NCBI GenBank assembly: GCA_032334055.1
Contig: JAUOZS010000001.1
Span: forward strand, 3,496,001-3,560,000
DNA length: 64,000 nt
Source: Selenomonadales bacterium 4137-cl
GTDB taxonomy: Bacteria > Bacillota > Negativicutes > Sporomusales > UBA7701
Reading direction: 5' to 3'
The first letter of the stretch is position 1. Every line of letters starts with the position of its first letter. The notes under the pieces are model-generated. The model did no database searches. It saw nothing but the letters and a program-made list of their open reading frames with translations, and was not told where the DNA came from. The translations under genes and the position numbers were made by a program. This document shows, piece by piece, positions 24,060 to 33,340 of the stretch.

Positions 24060-25244
24060 TTACGACGATTTGGTCAGTTGCAGCGTTATCTGGCACACTT
24101 CTTCGCTTTCTTGGCGGATATTTTCGATAGCGTCGAAAATCTCCATGATCTGTGTGTTTTCCTGCTGCGAGGCCTGCGATATCTCGGCGAATAAGGCCTG
24201 GTTTTCGAGCATTTCGCCGGACAGGTTCCCCATGGCGAAGACTATCTCGGACACGGCCGCCTGGATGCTGCCGACCGCCTGGCGAATGGTGTCGGTGGAG
24301 GTCTGGCTTTCGGCAGCCAGTTTGCCCACTTCCTTGGCCACGACGGCGAAGCCGCGCCCGGCCTCGCCGACGCGGGCGGCTTCGAAGGTGGCGTTGAGGG
24401 CCAGGAGATTGGTCTGCCCGGAAATGTGTTTGATGGCTTCGACGATGTTGCCGATGCTTTTCGCCGCTACCGACAGGGTATCGGATATGCTCTTGACCTG
24501 TTCAAGGGTGGCTATGCCGTGGCGGAATCTTGCGGTCAGTTTGTCGAAGGACGCGGTCTCCTCTTGAACGGACTGGGCTCGCTGCTGGGTGATGGCGGAA
24601 ATCTGCTGCATCTTTTCCATGAGATGGTTCATGCCGTTGACGACTTTGCCGGACAGCTGCCTGTAACTGAACAGGGTGACCCATTTCATGAGCTCGCAGG
24701 CTGACCTGATTTCGATCATCCGCTGGGCGGCGATTATCCGGCTGGCGGGATTTAGGTACTGCCGATATTTCTGCTGCAGCGCGCCTTTCGCGCCCACAAG
24801 GGTCTCCGGCCCGATGACAACCTCGGCTTTGCCGAGGAGTTCGGCAACTTCATCCCCGGTGATTTCTTCGAAGGGGATATACGCGAAGCGCAGGTGGTCG
24901 ATGCCGTTGCTGACGCATTGGTCGGCAACCATTTTCGTAAATTGCGCCGTGTTGCCGAATACGTGCACAGTCTGGTCCCGGGGCAGCTTGGCCAATTCGA
25001 TGAAGTAAGGGGTGTAGGGGAGCAGGTCTATGCCGACCAGTTTGTCTACGGGTATGAGCTTGGCCAGTTCGGCGCGGCGCTGGGAAACGCAGACGAAGAG
25101 ATCGGCCGCGTCAGGGCCGGAAAGTTCGCCAAGCGGGCAGCCCCGGATAGCAACGCCTTCCCCGAGCACTTGCCTGACAATTCCCGCCACCTCGTCCGCG
25201 ACCAATTGGTCGCCGGCCACTGTCATAACTCTGATGTCCTGCAC
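24060..25244 (-). CDS. Soluble chemoreceptor-like protein with novel N-terminal domain
   Basis: 394 aa with no membrane segment. The C-terminal 200 residues form an MCP signalling domain (hairpin tip [23 protein letters not shown], then [20 protein letters not shown]). The N-terminal 190 residues look like a two-lobed alpha/beta sensor ([55 protein letters not shown]), somewhat like the PrpR/periplasmic-binding type. It should sense something in the cytoplasm. The GTG at 25244 with GGAGGA six bases before is preferred to the ATG at 25250, which lies too close to that site. Confidence 0.8.
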   Translation of the reverse strand: MQDIRVMTVAGDQLVADEVAGIVRQVLGEGVAIRGCPLGELSGPDAADLFVCVSQRRAELAKLIPVDKLVGIDLLPYTPYFIELAKLPRDQTVHVFGNTAQFTKMVADQCVSNGIDHLRFAYIPFEEITGDEVAELLGKAEVVIGPETLVGAKGALQQKYRQYLNPASRIIAAQRMIEIRSACELMKWVTLFSYRQLSGKVVNGMNHLMEKMQQISAITQQRAQSVQEETASFDKLTARFRHGIATLEQVKSISDTLSVAAKSIGNIVEAIKHISGQTNLLALNATFEAARVGEAGRGFAVVAKEVGKLAAESQTSTDTIRQAVGSIQAAVSEIVFAMGNLSGEMLENQALFAEISQASQQENTQIMEIFDAIENIRQESEEVCQITLQLTKSS

Positions 25245-25412
25245 GCGCATTCCTCCGATGCAATCTTTTGAATATTTCCGGCGGTATTACGTCGTATGGA
25301 GGTGCTAAATAATGGCTTTTTGCAGTTGATTGTTATTTCGACACAATCCAGCGTAAACCTCCAAACAGTGTATTCGCGCGGCGAACGAACCCCGGCGCTG
25401 CCTGCGGCGAAT

Positions 25413-26549
25413 CTATTTCTTGCGAGTTACCGCCAGCAGGGCGTCGACTGCTATGGGATCGAATTGCCGTTCCCTGCCTGCCTGTATAATGGCGATCGCT
25501 TGTTCCACACTCATGGCTTTGCGGTATACCCGGTCGGAGGTTAGAGCTTCAAAGACATCGGCGACGGCAATAATTCTGGCAAGGACGGATATCTCGTCTT
25601 TCTTCCGGCCATGGGGGTAGCCTCGCCCGTCGAAGTGTTCGTGATGGTCGCGGATCGCATCGCTGACGTTTTGCAGCCGGCCGATATGCTTGAGCGCGTC
25701 ATACCCGATCTGAGGGTGCCGGCGTATTATCGAAAACTCGGCGTCGGTCAGTCGTTCCGGTTTGTTCAGTATCGGCTCGGGAATGCAAATTTTCCCGATG
25801 TCATGCAGGATAGCCGCAATGCTGAGCTCTTTCAGTTCGTTGTCGCCGAGGCCGATGTGTTTTCCTATGGATAAGGCTAGCGACTGCACGTTGGCGCTAT
25901 GGGTTTTCGTGGGCGGGTCTCTGCTTTCGATAAGGTGGACCATGGAGGTTACTATATCCATCAGGCTCTGGAGGTTTTCCATTTCCAGAGATACTTCCTG
26001 GGTTATGTCGGTTACGATTTCAAAGACCTGCTCGATATTCCCGTGACGGTCTTTTACCGGTATAACTGTTTGCTGCCCGTATTTTTGGCGGCCGTTTCTA
26101 TCGTATTTGAGCTTGGCGCCGCTTTCCGGCCTGCCGGATACGAACGCTTTCTGAACGAGGCAATCGCCGCAAAGTTCCCCGTTCCCTAAAACCTCGTAGC
26201 ATTTTTTCCCTCTGACGGCTTGGAGCTGCATGCCGGTAACTCTCAGTACCAGCTCGTTGGCGTCGATGATGGTGAAGTCCTTTTTCAGTATGACTACAGC
26301 GCCGGGCATATACATAAAAAGCGGTCTAAGCGCTTCGTAGGCTACCGGGTTTTCAGGCCGAACAACCCTTGCGGCGGCCCGATATTCCGCAAAGACGACA
26401 TAGGCGACGATCATGAGCAGCAGGAACCCGGCTCCCTGCAGCAGTACGATGTTATCAAGCCCCTGGCGTTGCGCGAGCTGATATTTTGTTGTGGCGATAA
26501 TACTGAGGGCGATGCCGAATAGACATAGCGGCACCGCTGCCGTTTTCAC
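25413..26549 (-). CDS. Membrane PAS/HD-GYP c-di-GMP phosphodiesterase
   Basis: 378 aa. Two membrane segments (about 5-20 and 37-53), a PAS domain (about 75-180; contains KKCYEVLGNGELCGDCLVQK, a short Cys-rich insertion), then HD-GYP (about 195-378) with ILHDIGKICIP, HPQIGYDALKHI, RDHHEHFDGRGYPHG and ARIIAVADVFEAL. All metal ligands and the GYP motif are present, so it should be an active c-di-GMP phosphodiesterase. The PAS Cys residues may bind a metal or sense redox. GTG start. Located upstream of the soluble chemoreceptor on the same strand with a 160-base gap. Confidence 0.88.
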   Translation of the reverse strand: MKTAAVPLCLFGIALSIIATTKYQLAQRQGLDNIVLLQGAGFLLLMIVAYVVFAEYRAAARVVRPENPVAYEALRPLFMYMPGAVVILKKDFTIIDANELVLRVTGMQLQAVRGKKCYEVLGNGELCGDCLVQKAFVSGRPESGAKLKYDRNGRQKYGQQTVIPVKDRHGNIEQVFEIVTDITQEVSLEMENLQSLMDIVTSMVHLIESRDPPTKTHSANVQSLALSIGKHIGLGDNELKELSIAAILHDIGKICIPEPILNKPERLTDAEFSIIRRHPQIGYDALKHIGRLQNVSDAIRDHHEHFDGRGYPHGRKKDEISVLARIIAVADVFEALTSDRVYRKAMSVEQAIAIIQAGRERQFDPIAVDALLAVTRKK

Positions 26550-26696
26550 CTTTATCGCTTCTCATCCTCTCACCGGGATAGGGGCAGAGCCCGTTTGACG
26601 ATTATTGTCTAATTTTAGCATTATATATGGATATGCCTATTTCCTCTGGGAATTCGCTGAAACCCGGGTTTTTTCTTAAAATCGGGGGGCAACGCG

Positions 26697-26722
26697 AAAA
26701 CCCGGCCTTGGGGCCGGGCTTT
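26697..26722 (-). terminator. Terminator of the amino-acid-binding protein gene
   Basis: CCCGGCC/GGCCGGG extended by AAAA/CTTT, loop TTGG. A further palindrome AAACCCGGGTTT sits at about 26660. Confidence 0.7.
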
Positions 26723-26754
26723 GCGTGCTGCGCGTGATGCGGTTGTCGGGCGGT

Positions 26755-27921
26755 CTACGGCTTGATGGTCTGCTTGTATACCTGCTTGCCGTCTTTGAGT
26801 TCGAGGATTACTACGCCTCTGACGGCGTCGTGGGTGGCGTTGAGGTTCATTTCGCCGCTGACGCTTTTGAAGTTTTTGGTGGCGGCCAGGGCTTCGCGGA
26901 TTATGTTCGCGTCGGTGCTGTTGGCGCGTTTGATGGCGTCGGCGAGCAGGTTGGCGGCGTCGTAGCCCATGGCGGCCATGGAGTCGGGAATCTGGCCGTA
27001 TTCCTTTTTATAGGCTTCGACGAATTTGTTGGAGGCGGGGTTTTTGTCCTCGGTGGAGTAGAAGTTGGTGAAGTAGGTGTTGTTGGCGGCCTGGGGGCCG
27101 GAAAGCTCGACGAGCTTGGGCGAATCCCAGGCGTCGGCGCCGAGGATGGGCGCGGCGATGCCGAGTTCGCGGGCCTGCTTGATGATTTTGCCCACGTCTT
27201 CGTAGTAGCCGGGGATGTAGATCATGTCGGGGTTCTGGGCTTTGAGTTTGGTGAGGATGGGTTTGTAGTCCTGGTCCTTCTGGAGGTAGGCTTCCTGGGC
27301 GACTATCTGCCCGCCGCCGGCGGCGAAGGCGCCGCGGAATATTTCGGCGAGTCCTTTGCTGTAGTCGCTGGAGTTGTCGACCATGACGGCGGCTTTACGG
27401 GCTTTGAGGCCTTTGAGGGCGAAGTCGGCGCCGACTTTGCCCTGGAACGAGTCGATGAAGCAGGCGCGGAAGGTGTAGTCCTTTACTTTGCCGGTGCGCT
27501 CGTCGACGGTTACTTTGGGGTTGACGGTGGCGGCGGCGACGAAGGGGATTTTGTTGGCTTCGGCGACGGCCGAGGCGGCGATCCCGCAGGAGCTGACGGT
27601 GAAGCCGGTCACGGCTACTACTTTGTCCTGGGATATTACTTTGGCCATGGCGTTGGTCGATTCGGACGGCTCGCCTTTGTTGTCGGCGGTTATGATGTCA
27701 AGCTGTTTCCCGAGGACGCCGCCGGCGGCGTTGATTTCCTTGAAGGCAAGTTTTGCGCCGTTGGCGGCCGAGGTGCCGTAGGACGCGGTGTTGCCGGTGA
27801 GTTCGTACACCATGCCGATTTTTATGCCTTTGTTGTTTGCGGTGCCTCCGCAGCCGGCGACGAGACCGGCAAGAACGATGATGGCGAGCGCTGCGAGGCC
27901 CGCTACAGACAACCGTTTCAC
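26755..27921 (-). CDS. Branched-chain amino acid-type ABC substrate-binding lipoprotein (orphan)
   Basis: 388 aa. Lipoprotein signal peptide with lipobox LVAGCGG (Cys about 24). The mature protein has the periplasmic-binding type 1 (LivJ/LivK) fold: IKIGMVYELTGNTASYGTSA, GAKLAFKEINAAGGVLGK, and MGYDAANLLADAI near the end. These proteins bind leucine-type amino acids, amides or urea. No permease or ATPase gene is next to it, so it either serves a transporter encoded elsewhere or acts as a sensor. GTG start with GGGAGGATAAAC upstream; own terminator. Confidence 0.85.
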   Translation of the reverse strand: MKRLSVAGLAALAIIVLAGLVAGCGGTANNKGIKIGMVYELTGNTASYGTSAANGAKLAFKEINAAGGVLGKQLDIITADNKGEPSESTNAMAKVISQDKVVAVTGFTVSSCGIAASAVAEANKIPFVAAATVNPKVTVDERTGKVKDYTFRACFIDSFQGKVGADFALKGLKARKAAVMVDNSSDYSKGLAEIFRGAFAAGGGQIVAQEAYLQKDQDYKPILTKLKAQNPDMIYIPGYYEDVGKIIKQARELGIAAPILGADAWDSPKLVELSGPQAANNTYFTNFYSTEDKNPASNKFVEAYKKEYGQIPDSMAAMGYDAANLLADAIKRANSTDANIIREALAATKNFKSVSGEMNLNATHDAVRGVVILELKDGKQVYKQTIKP

Positions 27922-28103
27922 GTTTATCCTCCCTCTGTTAGAAGCCGATTTTTGATGCTGCTTTACGCTACGGACCGATGTCCTGAATACACGTTATTTG
28001 ACACGAAGCTTAAAAAACCTCCAGGACGAATGAACTAGGACAAGATTTTGGCAAGCAGGCGGGGCAGACAGGAACACCGTGCCGGCGCTCTTGTCCACGA
28101 GGG

Positions 28104-28292
28104 TTAGCCGGCGGTGTCCCGGTAGTCGTTGAAGTTTTCGGGGGGATCGCTGCTTTCGGCGACCAGTTTGCCTGCGGTTTGGCAGCGGGGGCATTTGCCG
28201 AAGTCGTCTTCCAGGATCAGGCCGGTTTCGGTTTTGAATTTTGCCCCGCATTGCGGGCATATGTAGAACAGCCAATAGGCTCCCCAGGTCAT
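28104..28292 (-). CDS. Small zinc-ribbon protein (62 aa)
   Basis: MTWGAYWLFYICPQCGAKFK and FGKCPRCQTAGKLVAESSD: two CxxC pairs 20 residues apart form a zinc ribbon. The ATG at 28290-28292 has AAGGAGGTG upstream; the much longer open frame across it is an antisense artefact of the amidohydrolase gene. Role unknown; such ribbons often bind RNA or act as adaptors. Confidence 0.7.
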   Translation of the reverse strand: MTWGAYWLFYICPQCGAKFKTETGLILEDDFGKCPRCQTAGKLVAESSDPPENFNDYRDTAG

Positions 28293-28484
28293 CGGGGGGC
28301 ACCTCCTTTTTTGTGCACTTATTATATGATACCATTTTTTATGGCTGAGGGCGGACTTTTTAGCGGCGAGAGTCGCCGGGAACTGTATCAGGGTAGTGGC
28401 TTTATCGGCAAACAGTGATAATATTATATTGTCGGATTTAGTTTTCGTTGTGTCTAAATATGGTTTCGGGAGAGTGGGTAACAG

Positions 28485-29648
28485 ATGAGTGTACGAGAGT
28501 CGGCCGAGCAACTGAAAGAGGAGCTTATCTCCTGGCGGCGGCAGATCCATGCGCACCCGGAGGTGGGCTGGCATGAGGTGGCGACGGGGAATATGGTGGC
28601 CGCGGAACTGGAGAAGATGGGCATAGAGGTGACGAGGGTGGCCAAGACAGGCGTGCTCGGCGTCATTAAGGGGACGGCGCCGGGTAGGACGGTGGCGCTG
28701 CGGGCCGATATGGACGCCCTGCCGATAACCGAGGCCAATGAGGTCCCTTATAAGTCGCAAAATCCCGGTGTCATGCACGCCTGCGGCCATGACGGGCATA
28801 CGGCGATGCTGCTGGGGGCGGCGAAGATTTTGAGCCAAATGAGGGAGAAGATCAAGGGCACGGTGAAGCTGTTCTTCCAGCCGTCGGAGGAGATCGGCGG
28901 GGGAGCGCTGGCGTTTATCGAGGCCGGGGCGATCGAAGGGGTGGACGCGATTCTGGCGCTCCACCTGTGGCCGAATCTGCCGAGCGGCAAGGTTTCGCTG
29001 GTGCCCGGCCCGCGGATGGCGTCGGCGGACAAGCTGTTTATCAAGGTGCGGGGGAAGGCGGGACACGGGTCGATGCCCCATCAGGGGGTGGACGCCATTT
29101 TGGCCGCCGCCGCGATTACGATGAACCTGCAGTCGATCGTCAGCCGGGAGGTGGCGCCGCTCGAGCCGGCGGTGGTGACGATCGGCAGGTTCACCGGCGG
29201 GACGACCTGGAATATTGTGTGCGACGAGGTGGAGTTGGAAGGCACGACGCGCTGCTTCAGCCGCGAGATCAGGGACAAGTTCCCGGCCACGATCGAACGG
29301 ATTATCAAGAGCACGGCGGCTTCGTACCGGGCAGAGGCCGAGCTGGAGTACGTGCCCATTTCCCCGCCGACGATCAACGATCCGTTGGTGGCGAAGGTGG
29401 CGGCCGGCGCGCTGACGGGGCTTTACGGCGAGGAAGCGCTGGGCGAGATGGAGAAGGTGATGGGCGGGGAGGACTTCGCTTATTTCCTGGAGCGCATCCC
29501 CGGGGCGATGGTGTTTGTGGGGGTGGGTAATAAGGAGAAGGGGACCGATTACCCGCTCCATAACGAGCGGTATAATCTCGACGAGGATGTGCTGCCGGCC
29601 GGCGCCGCGCTGCACGCCCAGTTCGCGCTGGATTTTCTGAGCAGGTAA
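28485..29648 (+). CDS. M20 family amidohydrolase (N-acyl amino acid hydrolase type)
   Basis: 387 aa, paralogue of the enzyme at 14899. WRRQIHAHPEVGWHEVATG, the metal site HACGHDGHTAMLLGAA, the catalytic PSEEIGGGALAF, lid-domain entry GKAGHGSMPHQGVDAILAAA and the final metal ligand in MGGEDFAYFLERIPGAM are all present. The family removes acyl groups from amino acids (hippurate, N-acetyl amino acids, N-acyl aminoacyl products). Alone, with its own terminator; the substrate cannot be told from context. Confidence 0.9.
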   Translation: MSVRESAEQLKEELISWRRQIHAHPEVGWHEVATGNMVAAELEKMGIEVTRVAKTGVLGVIKGTAPGRTVALRADMDALPITEANEVPYKSQNPGVMHACGHDGHTAMLLGAAKILSQMREKIKGTVKLFFQPSEEIGGGALAFIEAGAIEGVDAILALHLWPNLPSGKVSLVPGPRMASADKLFIKVRGKAGHGSMPHQGVDAILAAAAITMNLQSIVSREVAPLEPAVVTIGRFTGGTTWNIVCDEVELEGTTRCFSREIRDKFPATIERIIKSTAASYRAEAELEYVPISPPTINDPLVAKVAAGALTGLYGEEALGEMEKVMGGEDFAYFLERIPGAMVFVGVGNKEKGTDYPLHNERYNLDEDVLPAGAALHAQFALDFLSR

Positions 29649-29661
29649 TATATGAACAGCA

Positions 29662-29698
29662 GCAAAACCCGTGCTCTGCCGCGGGTTTTGCTTTTTTT
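29662..29698 (+). terminator. Intrinsic terminator after the M20 gene
   Basis: GCAAAACCCG/CGGGTTTTGC stem followed by TTTTTTT. Confidence 0.85.
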
Positions 29699-29724
29699 CC
29701 GGCGCGCGGCGGGGGGACGAACGC

Positions 29725-29753
29725 TTGAGAAACTAACAATTTTTTGATATAAT
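29725..29753 (+). promoter_or_regulatory. Promoter of the osmolyte transporter operon
   Basis: TTGAGA, 17-base spacer, TATAAT. Confidence 0.75.
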
Positions 29754-29767
29754 GTAAGTTGTTAGTT
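29731..29767. promoter_or_regulatory. Operator-like inverted repeat over the opuC promoter
   Basis: AACTAACAA (29731-29739) and TTGTTAGTT (29759-29767) are exact reverse complements with 19 bases between. The left arm lies in the promoter spacer and the right arm at the start site, so a dimeric or tetrameric repressor bound here would shut the promoter. Confidence 0.6.
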
Positions 29768-29809
29768 TAAATAGTACAGAGATTATCATAATAAGAAAGG
29801 GGGAATGCT

Positions 29810-30934
29810 ATGATCCGTTTTGAGTCTGTTACGAAGACGTACGATAATGGGCACAAGGCGCTGGACGGGATCAGCCTGACGGTGAATAAGGGCGAGCTGC
29901 TGGCGATCATCGGCCCGAGCGGCTGCGGCAAGACTACGACGATGAAGATGGTCAACCGCCTGGTGGAGCCGACGGGCGGCCGGATTTTTATTGGCGATAA
30001 GGATATAGGCACTCTCGATCCCGTTGAGCTGCGCCGCAATATCGGTTATGTGATCCAGAGCATCGGTCTGCTGCCGCATATGACGATCGCCGATAATGTG
30101 GCGCTCGTTCCCAAGCTGAAGCGCTGGGATAAGGACCGGTATCTGGGGCGGGTGGCCGAGCTGCTGAGAATGGTTCACCTCGACCCGGACGTGTACGGCA
30201 GCCGCTATCCGAACCAGCTCAGCGGCGGGCAGCAGCAGCGCATCGGCGTTATCAGGGCGCTGGCCGCCGACCCGGATATCATTCTGATGGATGAGCCGTT
30301 CAGCGCGCTCGATCCCATCAGCCGCGAGCAGTTGCAGGATGAACTGGTGCAGCTGCAGGAGACGGTACGCAAGACGATCGTGTTTGTTACCCACGATATT
30401 GACGAGGCGATCAAGATCGCCGACCGGATCTGCATAATGAAGGAAGGCCGAATTGTGCAGATCGCTTCGCCGGAGCAGATACTGCGCCATCCGGCCAACG
30501 AATTCGTGCGGGGCTTCATCGGCGAGGACCGCCTGCAGCGCCCGGAGGCGCTGCCGGCGATCAGGGACGTGATGGTGAGGCCGATCACGGCCCGCCCGAA
30601 CAAGGGTCTGGCGGAGGCGATCGCGCAGATGCGCAAGCAGCGCGTCGATACGCTGCTGGTGGTGAATAACGACAATGTTCTCCTGGGCAAGGTGAGTGTG
30701 TGGGATATCCACAGCCACTACCAGGATGAGAGCCTTCATTTGCAGGATATGCTGCGGTCCGATGTGGCCCGGGTGAATGTCAGCCAGCCGCTGGCCGAGG
30801 CGGTGCAGATCATTAGCCGCGAGGGCATCGCTTATCTGCCGGTGGTCGGCGACGCCGGCGAGCTGCTGGGCGTAATAACGCGGGCCAGCCTGGTGGACGT
30901 GATGGCCGAAAGGGAAGGAGGGGCGGCGCTATGA
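29810..30934 (+). CDS. opuCA: Osmoprotectant ABC transporter ATP-binding protein with CBS domains
   Basis: 374 aa. ABC ATPase core: Walker A IGPSGCGKTTTMKMV (about residues 36-50), Q-loop VIQSIGLLPHMTI, signature LSGGQQQRIGVIRAL, Walker B IILMDEPFSALDP and the H-loop VTHDIDEAI. After residue 255 come two CBS motifs (VRPITARPNKGLAEAIAQM; LAEAVQIISREGIAYLPVVG), which in OpuA/OpuC-type transporters sense ionic strength or nucleotides. It drives uptake of glycine betaine, choline, carnitine or proline. First gene of a three-gene operon behind an operator-controlled promoter; its stop overlaps the permease start by four bases. Confidence 0.92.
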   Translation: MIRFESVTKTYDNGHKALDGISLTVNKGELLAIIGPSGCGKTTTMKMVNRLVEPTGGRIFIGDKDIGTLDPVELRRNIGYVIQSIGLLPHMTIADNVALVPKLKRWDKDRYLGRVAELLRMVHLDPDVYGSRYPNQLSGGQQQRIGVIRALAADPDIILMDEPFSALDPISREQLQDELVQLQETVRKTIVFVTHDIDEAIKIADRICIMKEGRIVQIASPEQILRHPANEFVRGFIGEDRLQRPEALPAIRDVMVRPITARPNKGLAEAIAQMRKQRVDTLLVVNNDNVLLGKVSVWDIHSHYQDESLHLQDMLRSDVARVNVSQPLAEAVQIISREGIAYLPVVGDAGELLGVITRASLVDVMAEREGGAAL

Positions 30935-31572
30935 TGAATCAGTTGCTGGCCTTGTTCCAGAACCGCTGGCCGGATATCGCGACCGCTTCGTGGGAGCATC
31001 TGGAGCTGACCTTCGTTTCTCTTATTCTGGCCAATCTGATCGCCGTCCCGGTGGGCATCCTGCTGACGCGCTACCGCCGGCTGGCCGAGCCGGTCATCGG
31101 GGTGACGGCGGTTTTTCAGACGGTGCCCAGTTTGGCGTTGCTGGGGTTTATGATCCCGCTGTTCGGCATCGGTACGCTGCCGGCGATAATCGCGCTGACG
31201 ATTTACGGTCTGCTGCCCATTCTCCGCAATACTTACACCGGAATCCTCGGCGTCGCGCCGGCGGCGGTGGAGGCGGGCGTGGGCATGGGCATGACGTCGC
31301 GCCAGGTGCTGCTGATGGTTGAGCTGCCGCTGGCGCTGCCGGTTATTATGGCCGGGATCAGGACGGCGACGGTGCTGATCGTCGGCGTGGCGACGCTGGC
31401 GGCGCTGATCGGGGCGGGCGGCCTGGGGGATCTGATTTTCCGGGGCATTTCGATGGCCAATTCGCCGCTGATTCTGGCGGGCGCCCTGCCGGCGGCGCTG
31501 ATGGCGATTGTGTTCGATTATTTGCTGAAGCGGCTGGAGGTAATGGCTCAGCCGCGAGGGACGCGCAGATAA
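30931..31572 (+). CDS. opuCB: Osmoprotectant ABC transporter permease
   Basis: 213 aa, about five to six membrane segments. The OpuCB/OsmW-type pattern is clear: WEHLELTFVSLILANLIAVP, VFQTVPSLALLGFMIPLFG, and the ATPase-contact loop GVAPAAVEAGVGMGMTSRQV (EAA motif). Only one permease gene is present, unlike the OpuC clusters with two, so the channel is presumably a homodimer as in several Clostridia, or the second permease was lost. ATGA overlap with the ATPase gene. Confidence 0.9.
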   Translation: MMNQLLALFQNRWPDIATASWEHLELTFVSLILANLIAVPVGILLTRYRRLAEPVIGVTAVFQTVPSLALLGFMIPLFGIGTLPAIIALTIYGLLPILRNTYTGILGVAPAAVEAGVGMGMTSRQVLLMVELPLALPVIMAGIRTATVLIVGVATLAALIGAGGLGDLIFRGISMANSPLILAGALPAALMAIVFDYLLKRLEVMAQPRGTRR

Positions 31573-31586
31573 AAGGAGGTCAATGG

Positions 31587-32483
31587 ATGAGAAAAAAACT
31601 GGCGATTGTTATGCTGATAGTTTTCGCGGCGGCGGCGCTGTCCGGCTGCAGCTTGCTGGGCGGCAAGGGCGACCGCGTGGTTATCGGCGGCAAGAATTTC
31701 GCCGAGCAAGATATTCTCGTTTATCTGATGAAGTATACTATCGAGGATAAGACGAAGGTAAAGGTCGATACCAAGCCTTTCCTCGGGGGCACGAGCATCG
31801 TGGCGCAGGCGCTTGACCGCGGCGATATCGATATCTATGCCGAGTATACCGGCACGGCCTTGATAAATCTGCTGAGGGAGCCGCTGATCAACGACCCGCA
31901 GGCTGTCTACGACAAGGTGAAGAAGATTTACGCGGAGAAGAAGGGCCTGGTGTGGCTGAAGCCGTTCGGTTTCAACAATACGTACACGCTGACGATGCGC
32001 GCCGACCACGCCAAGAGCCTGGGAATCGAGACGATTTCCGACCTGGCGGCGAAGGCCTCCACCCTGATGCTGGGCTGCACTCAGGAGTTTCTCGAGCGTC
32101 CCGACGGCCTGAAGGGGCTGGAAAAAGCGTACGGCTTCCAGTTCAAGGCGACCAGCGGCATGGACCCTGGGCTGACGTATGCGGCGGCCCGCGATAAGAA
32201 GGTGGATGTCATCGACGGGTTCGCGACCGACGGCCGCATCCCGGCGTTTAATCTGAAGGTGCTTAAGGACGACAAGCATTATTTCCCGCCGTATTACGCG
32301 GCACCGGTGGTGCGGGCCGACGTGCTGAAGAAGCACCCCGAGATCGAGCAAGCTCTGAACCTGCTGGCGGGAAAGCTGGACGACAAGGAGATGGCGGCGC
32401 TGAACGCCCAGGTCGATCTGGATAAGAAGGACCCGAAGGATGTGGCCCGCGCATGGCTGAAGGCCCAGGGGATAATCAAGTAG
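31587..32483 (+). CDS. opuCC: Osmoprotectant substrate-binding lipoprotein
   Basis: 298 aa. Lipoprotein signal with LSGCSLLGG (Cys about residue 21). Mature domain is of the OpuAC/OsmF type: VVIGGKNFAEQDILVYLMKY, GGTSIVAQALDRGDIDIYAEYTGTAL, VWLKPFGFNNTYTLTMRADH. Binds quaternary ammonium osmolytes on the outer face of the cytoplasmic membrane. AAAGGAGGT precedes the ATG, 14 bases after the permease stop. Ends the operon. Confidence 0.9.
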   Translation: MRKKLAIVMLIVFAAAALSGCSLLGGKGDRVVIGGKNFAEQDILVYLMKYTIEDKTKVKVDTKPFLGGTSIVAQALDRGDIDIYAEYTGTALINLLREPLINDPQAVYDKVKKIYAEKKGLVWLKPFGFNNTYTLTMRADHAKSLGIETISDLAAKASTLMLGCTQEFLERPDGLKGLEKAYGFQFKATSGMDPGLTYAAARDKKVDVIDGFATDGRIPAFNLKVLKDDKHYFPPYYAAPVVRADVLKKHPEIEQALNLLAGKLDDKEMAALNAQVDLDKKDPKDVARAWLKAQGIIK

Positions 32484-32493
32484 CGGTAAAGGA

Positions 32494-32519
32494 GAAGAGC
32501 ACCGGCGACGGTGCTCTTC
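32494..32519. terminator. Bidirectional terminator between opuCC and the SsuABC-type operon
   Basis: GAAGAGCACCG/CGGTGCTCTTC with a GCGA loop between convergent operons. U-tracts are weak. Confidence 0.65.
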
Positions 32520-32548
32520 GTGCGTGTTTGTTGTTGCTGTCGCCCGGC

Positions 32549-33340
32549 CTAGTGCTTCCAGGGAATGATTTTGCGCTCGGCCCACTCCAGTCCGTAGTTG
32601 AAGATGAAGCCCAGCAACGACAGCGTCAGCACCCCCACCATGAGTTTGGTGGTGAGCATGAGGTCGCCGTAATGGAGTACCATCGCGCCGATGCCTTCTT
32701 TGGCGGCGATCATTTCGGCGGCGACGAGCAGCAGCAGGGCGGTGCCGGCGGCGAGTTTCAGGCCGGCAAAGATGACGGGCAGCGCTCCGGGCAGGACGAC
32801 TTTGCGGATGATGCTAAAGCGGGTGGCTTTGAAGCTGACGGCTACTTTGAGCAGCAGCGGGTCGACGTTTTTGACGCCGGAGTAGGTGTTGATGACCACG
32901 GGGAAAAATACGCCGAGGCTGATGATGGTGATTTTCGATACTTCGCCGATGCCCAGCCAGAGGATGATGAGGGGCAGAAGGGCCAGCTTGGGGATGGGGT
33001 ACAGGGCGTAGATGACCGGGTTGCCCACCGCCTCGGCCAGGCGCGAGAAGCCGACGGCGAGGCCGACGAGCAGGCCGGCGGCGCTGCCGAGGATGAAGCC
33101 GGCGCAGATGCGCCACAGGCTGGCCGCGGTGTTGGCGGCCAGTTCGCCGCTCGCCAGCATATCCCACCCGGTGGTGAGGATGGCGGACGGGGCGGGCAGA
33201 AAGAGCGCGGATACCAGGCCGCTCCGGCAGACGGCCTCCCAGGCGGCGAACAGGCCGAGAACGGCCGCCGCCGGCACCCAGCGGGGAATGCGCTGCTCCA
33301 TGAATGCCAGCCGGTTGCGTACTTCGCGCTGAAAGTTCAT
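32549..33340 (-). CDS. SsuC/TauC-type ABC transporter permease
   Basis: 263 aa, about six membrane segments. Typical of the nitrate/sulfonate/taurine permease group: FLPAPSAILTTGWDML, LWRICAGFILGSAAGLLVGL, ALYPIPKLALLPLIILWLGIG and the EAA-like loop VSFKATRFSIIRKVVLPGALP. The ATG at 33338-33340 overlaps the ATPase stop (ATGA); an upstream extension of the frame is not used. Last gene of the T-box-controlled operon. The transported compound is not clear from the sequence. Confidence 0.88.
   Translation of the reverse strand: MNFQREVRNRLAFMEQRIPRWVPAAAVLGLFAAWEAVCRSGLVSALFLPAPSAILTTGWDMLASGELAANTAASLWRICAGFILGSAAGLLVGLAVGFSRLAEAVGNPVIYALYPIPKLALLPLIILWLGIGEVSKITIISLGVFFPVVINTYSGVKNVDPLLLKVAVSFKATRFSIIRKVVLPGALPVIFAGLKLAAGTALLLLVAAEMIAAKEGIGAMVLHYGDLMLTTKLMVGVLTLSLLGFIFNYGLEWAERKIIPWKH

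Noticed and set aside
26725..28038. 437-codon plus-strand frame opposite the amino-acid-binding protein gene
   Set aside because: Its Gly/Asp/Val-rich translation is the mirror of the real minus-strand lipoprotein gene.
28293..29615. Upstream extension of the zinc-ribbon frame
   Set aside because: It is antisense to the M20 amidohydrolase; the ATG at 28292 has a strong ribosome binding site.
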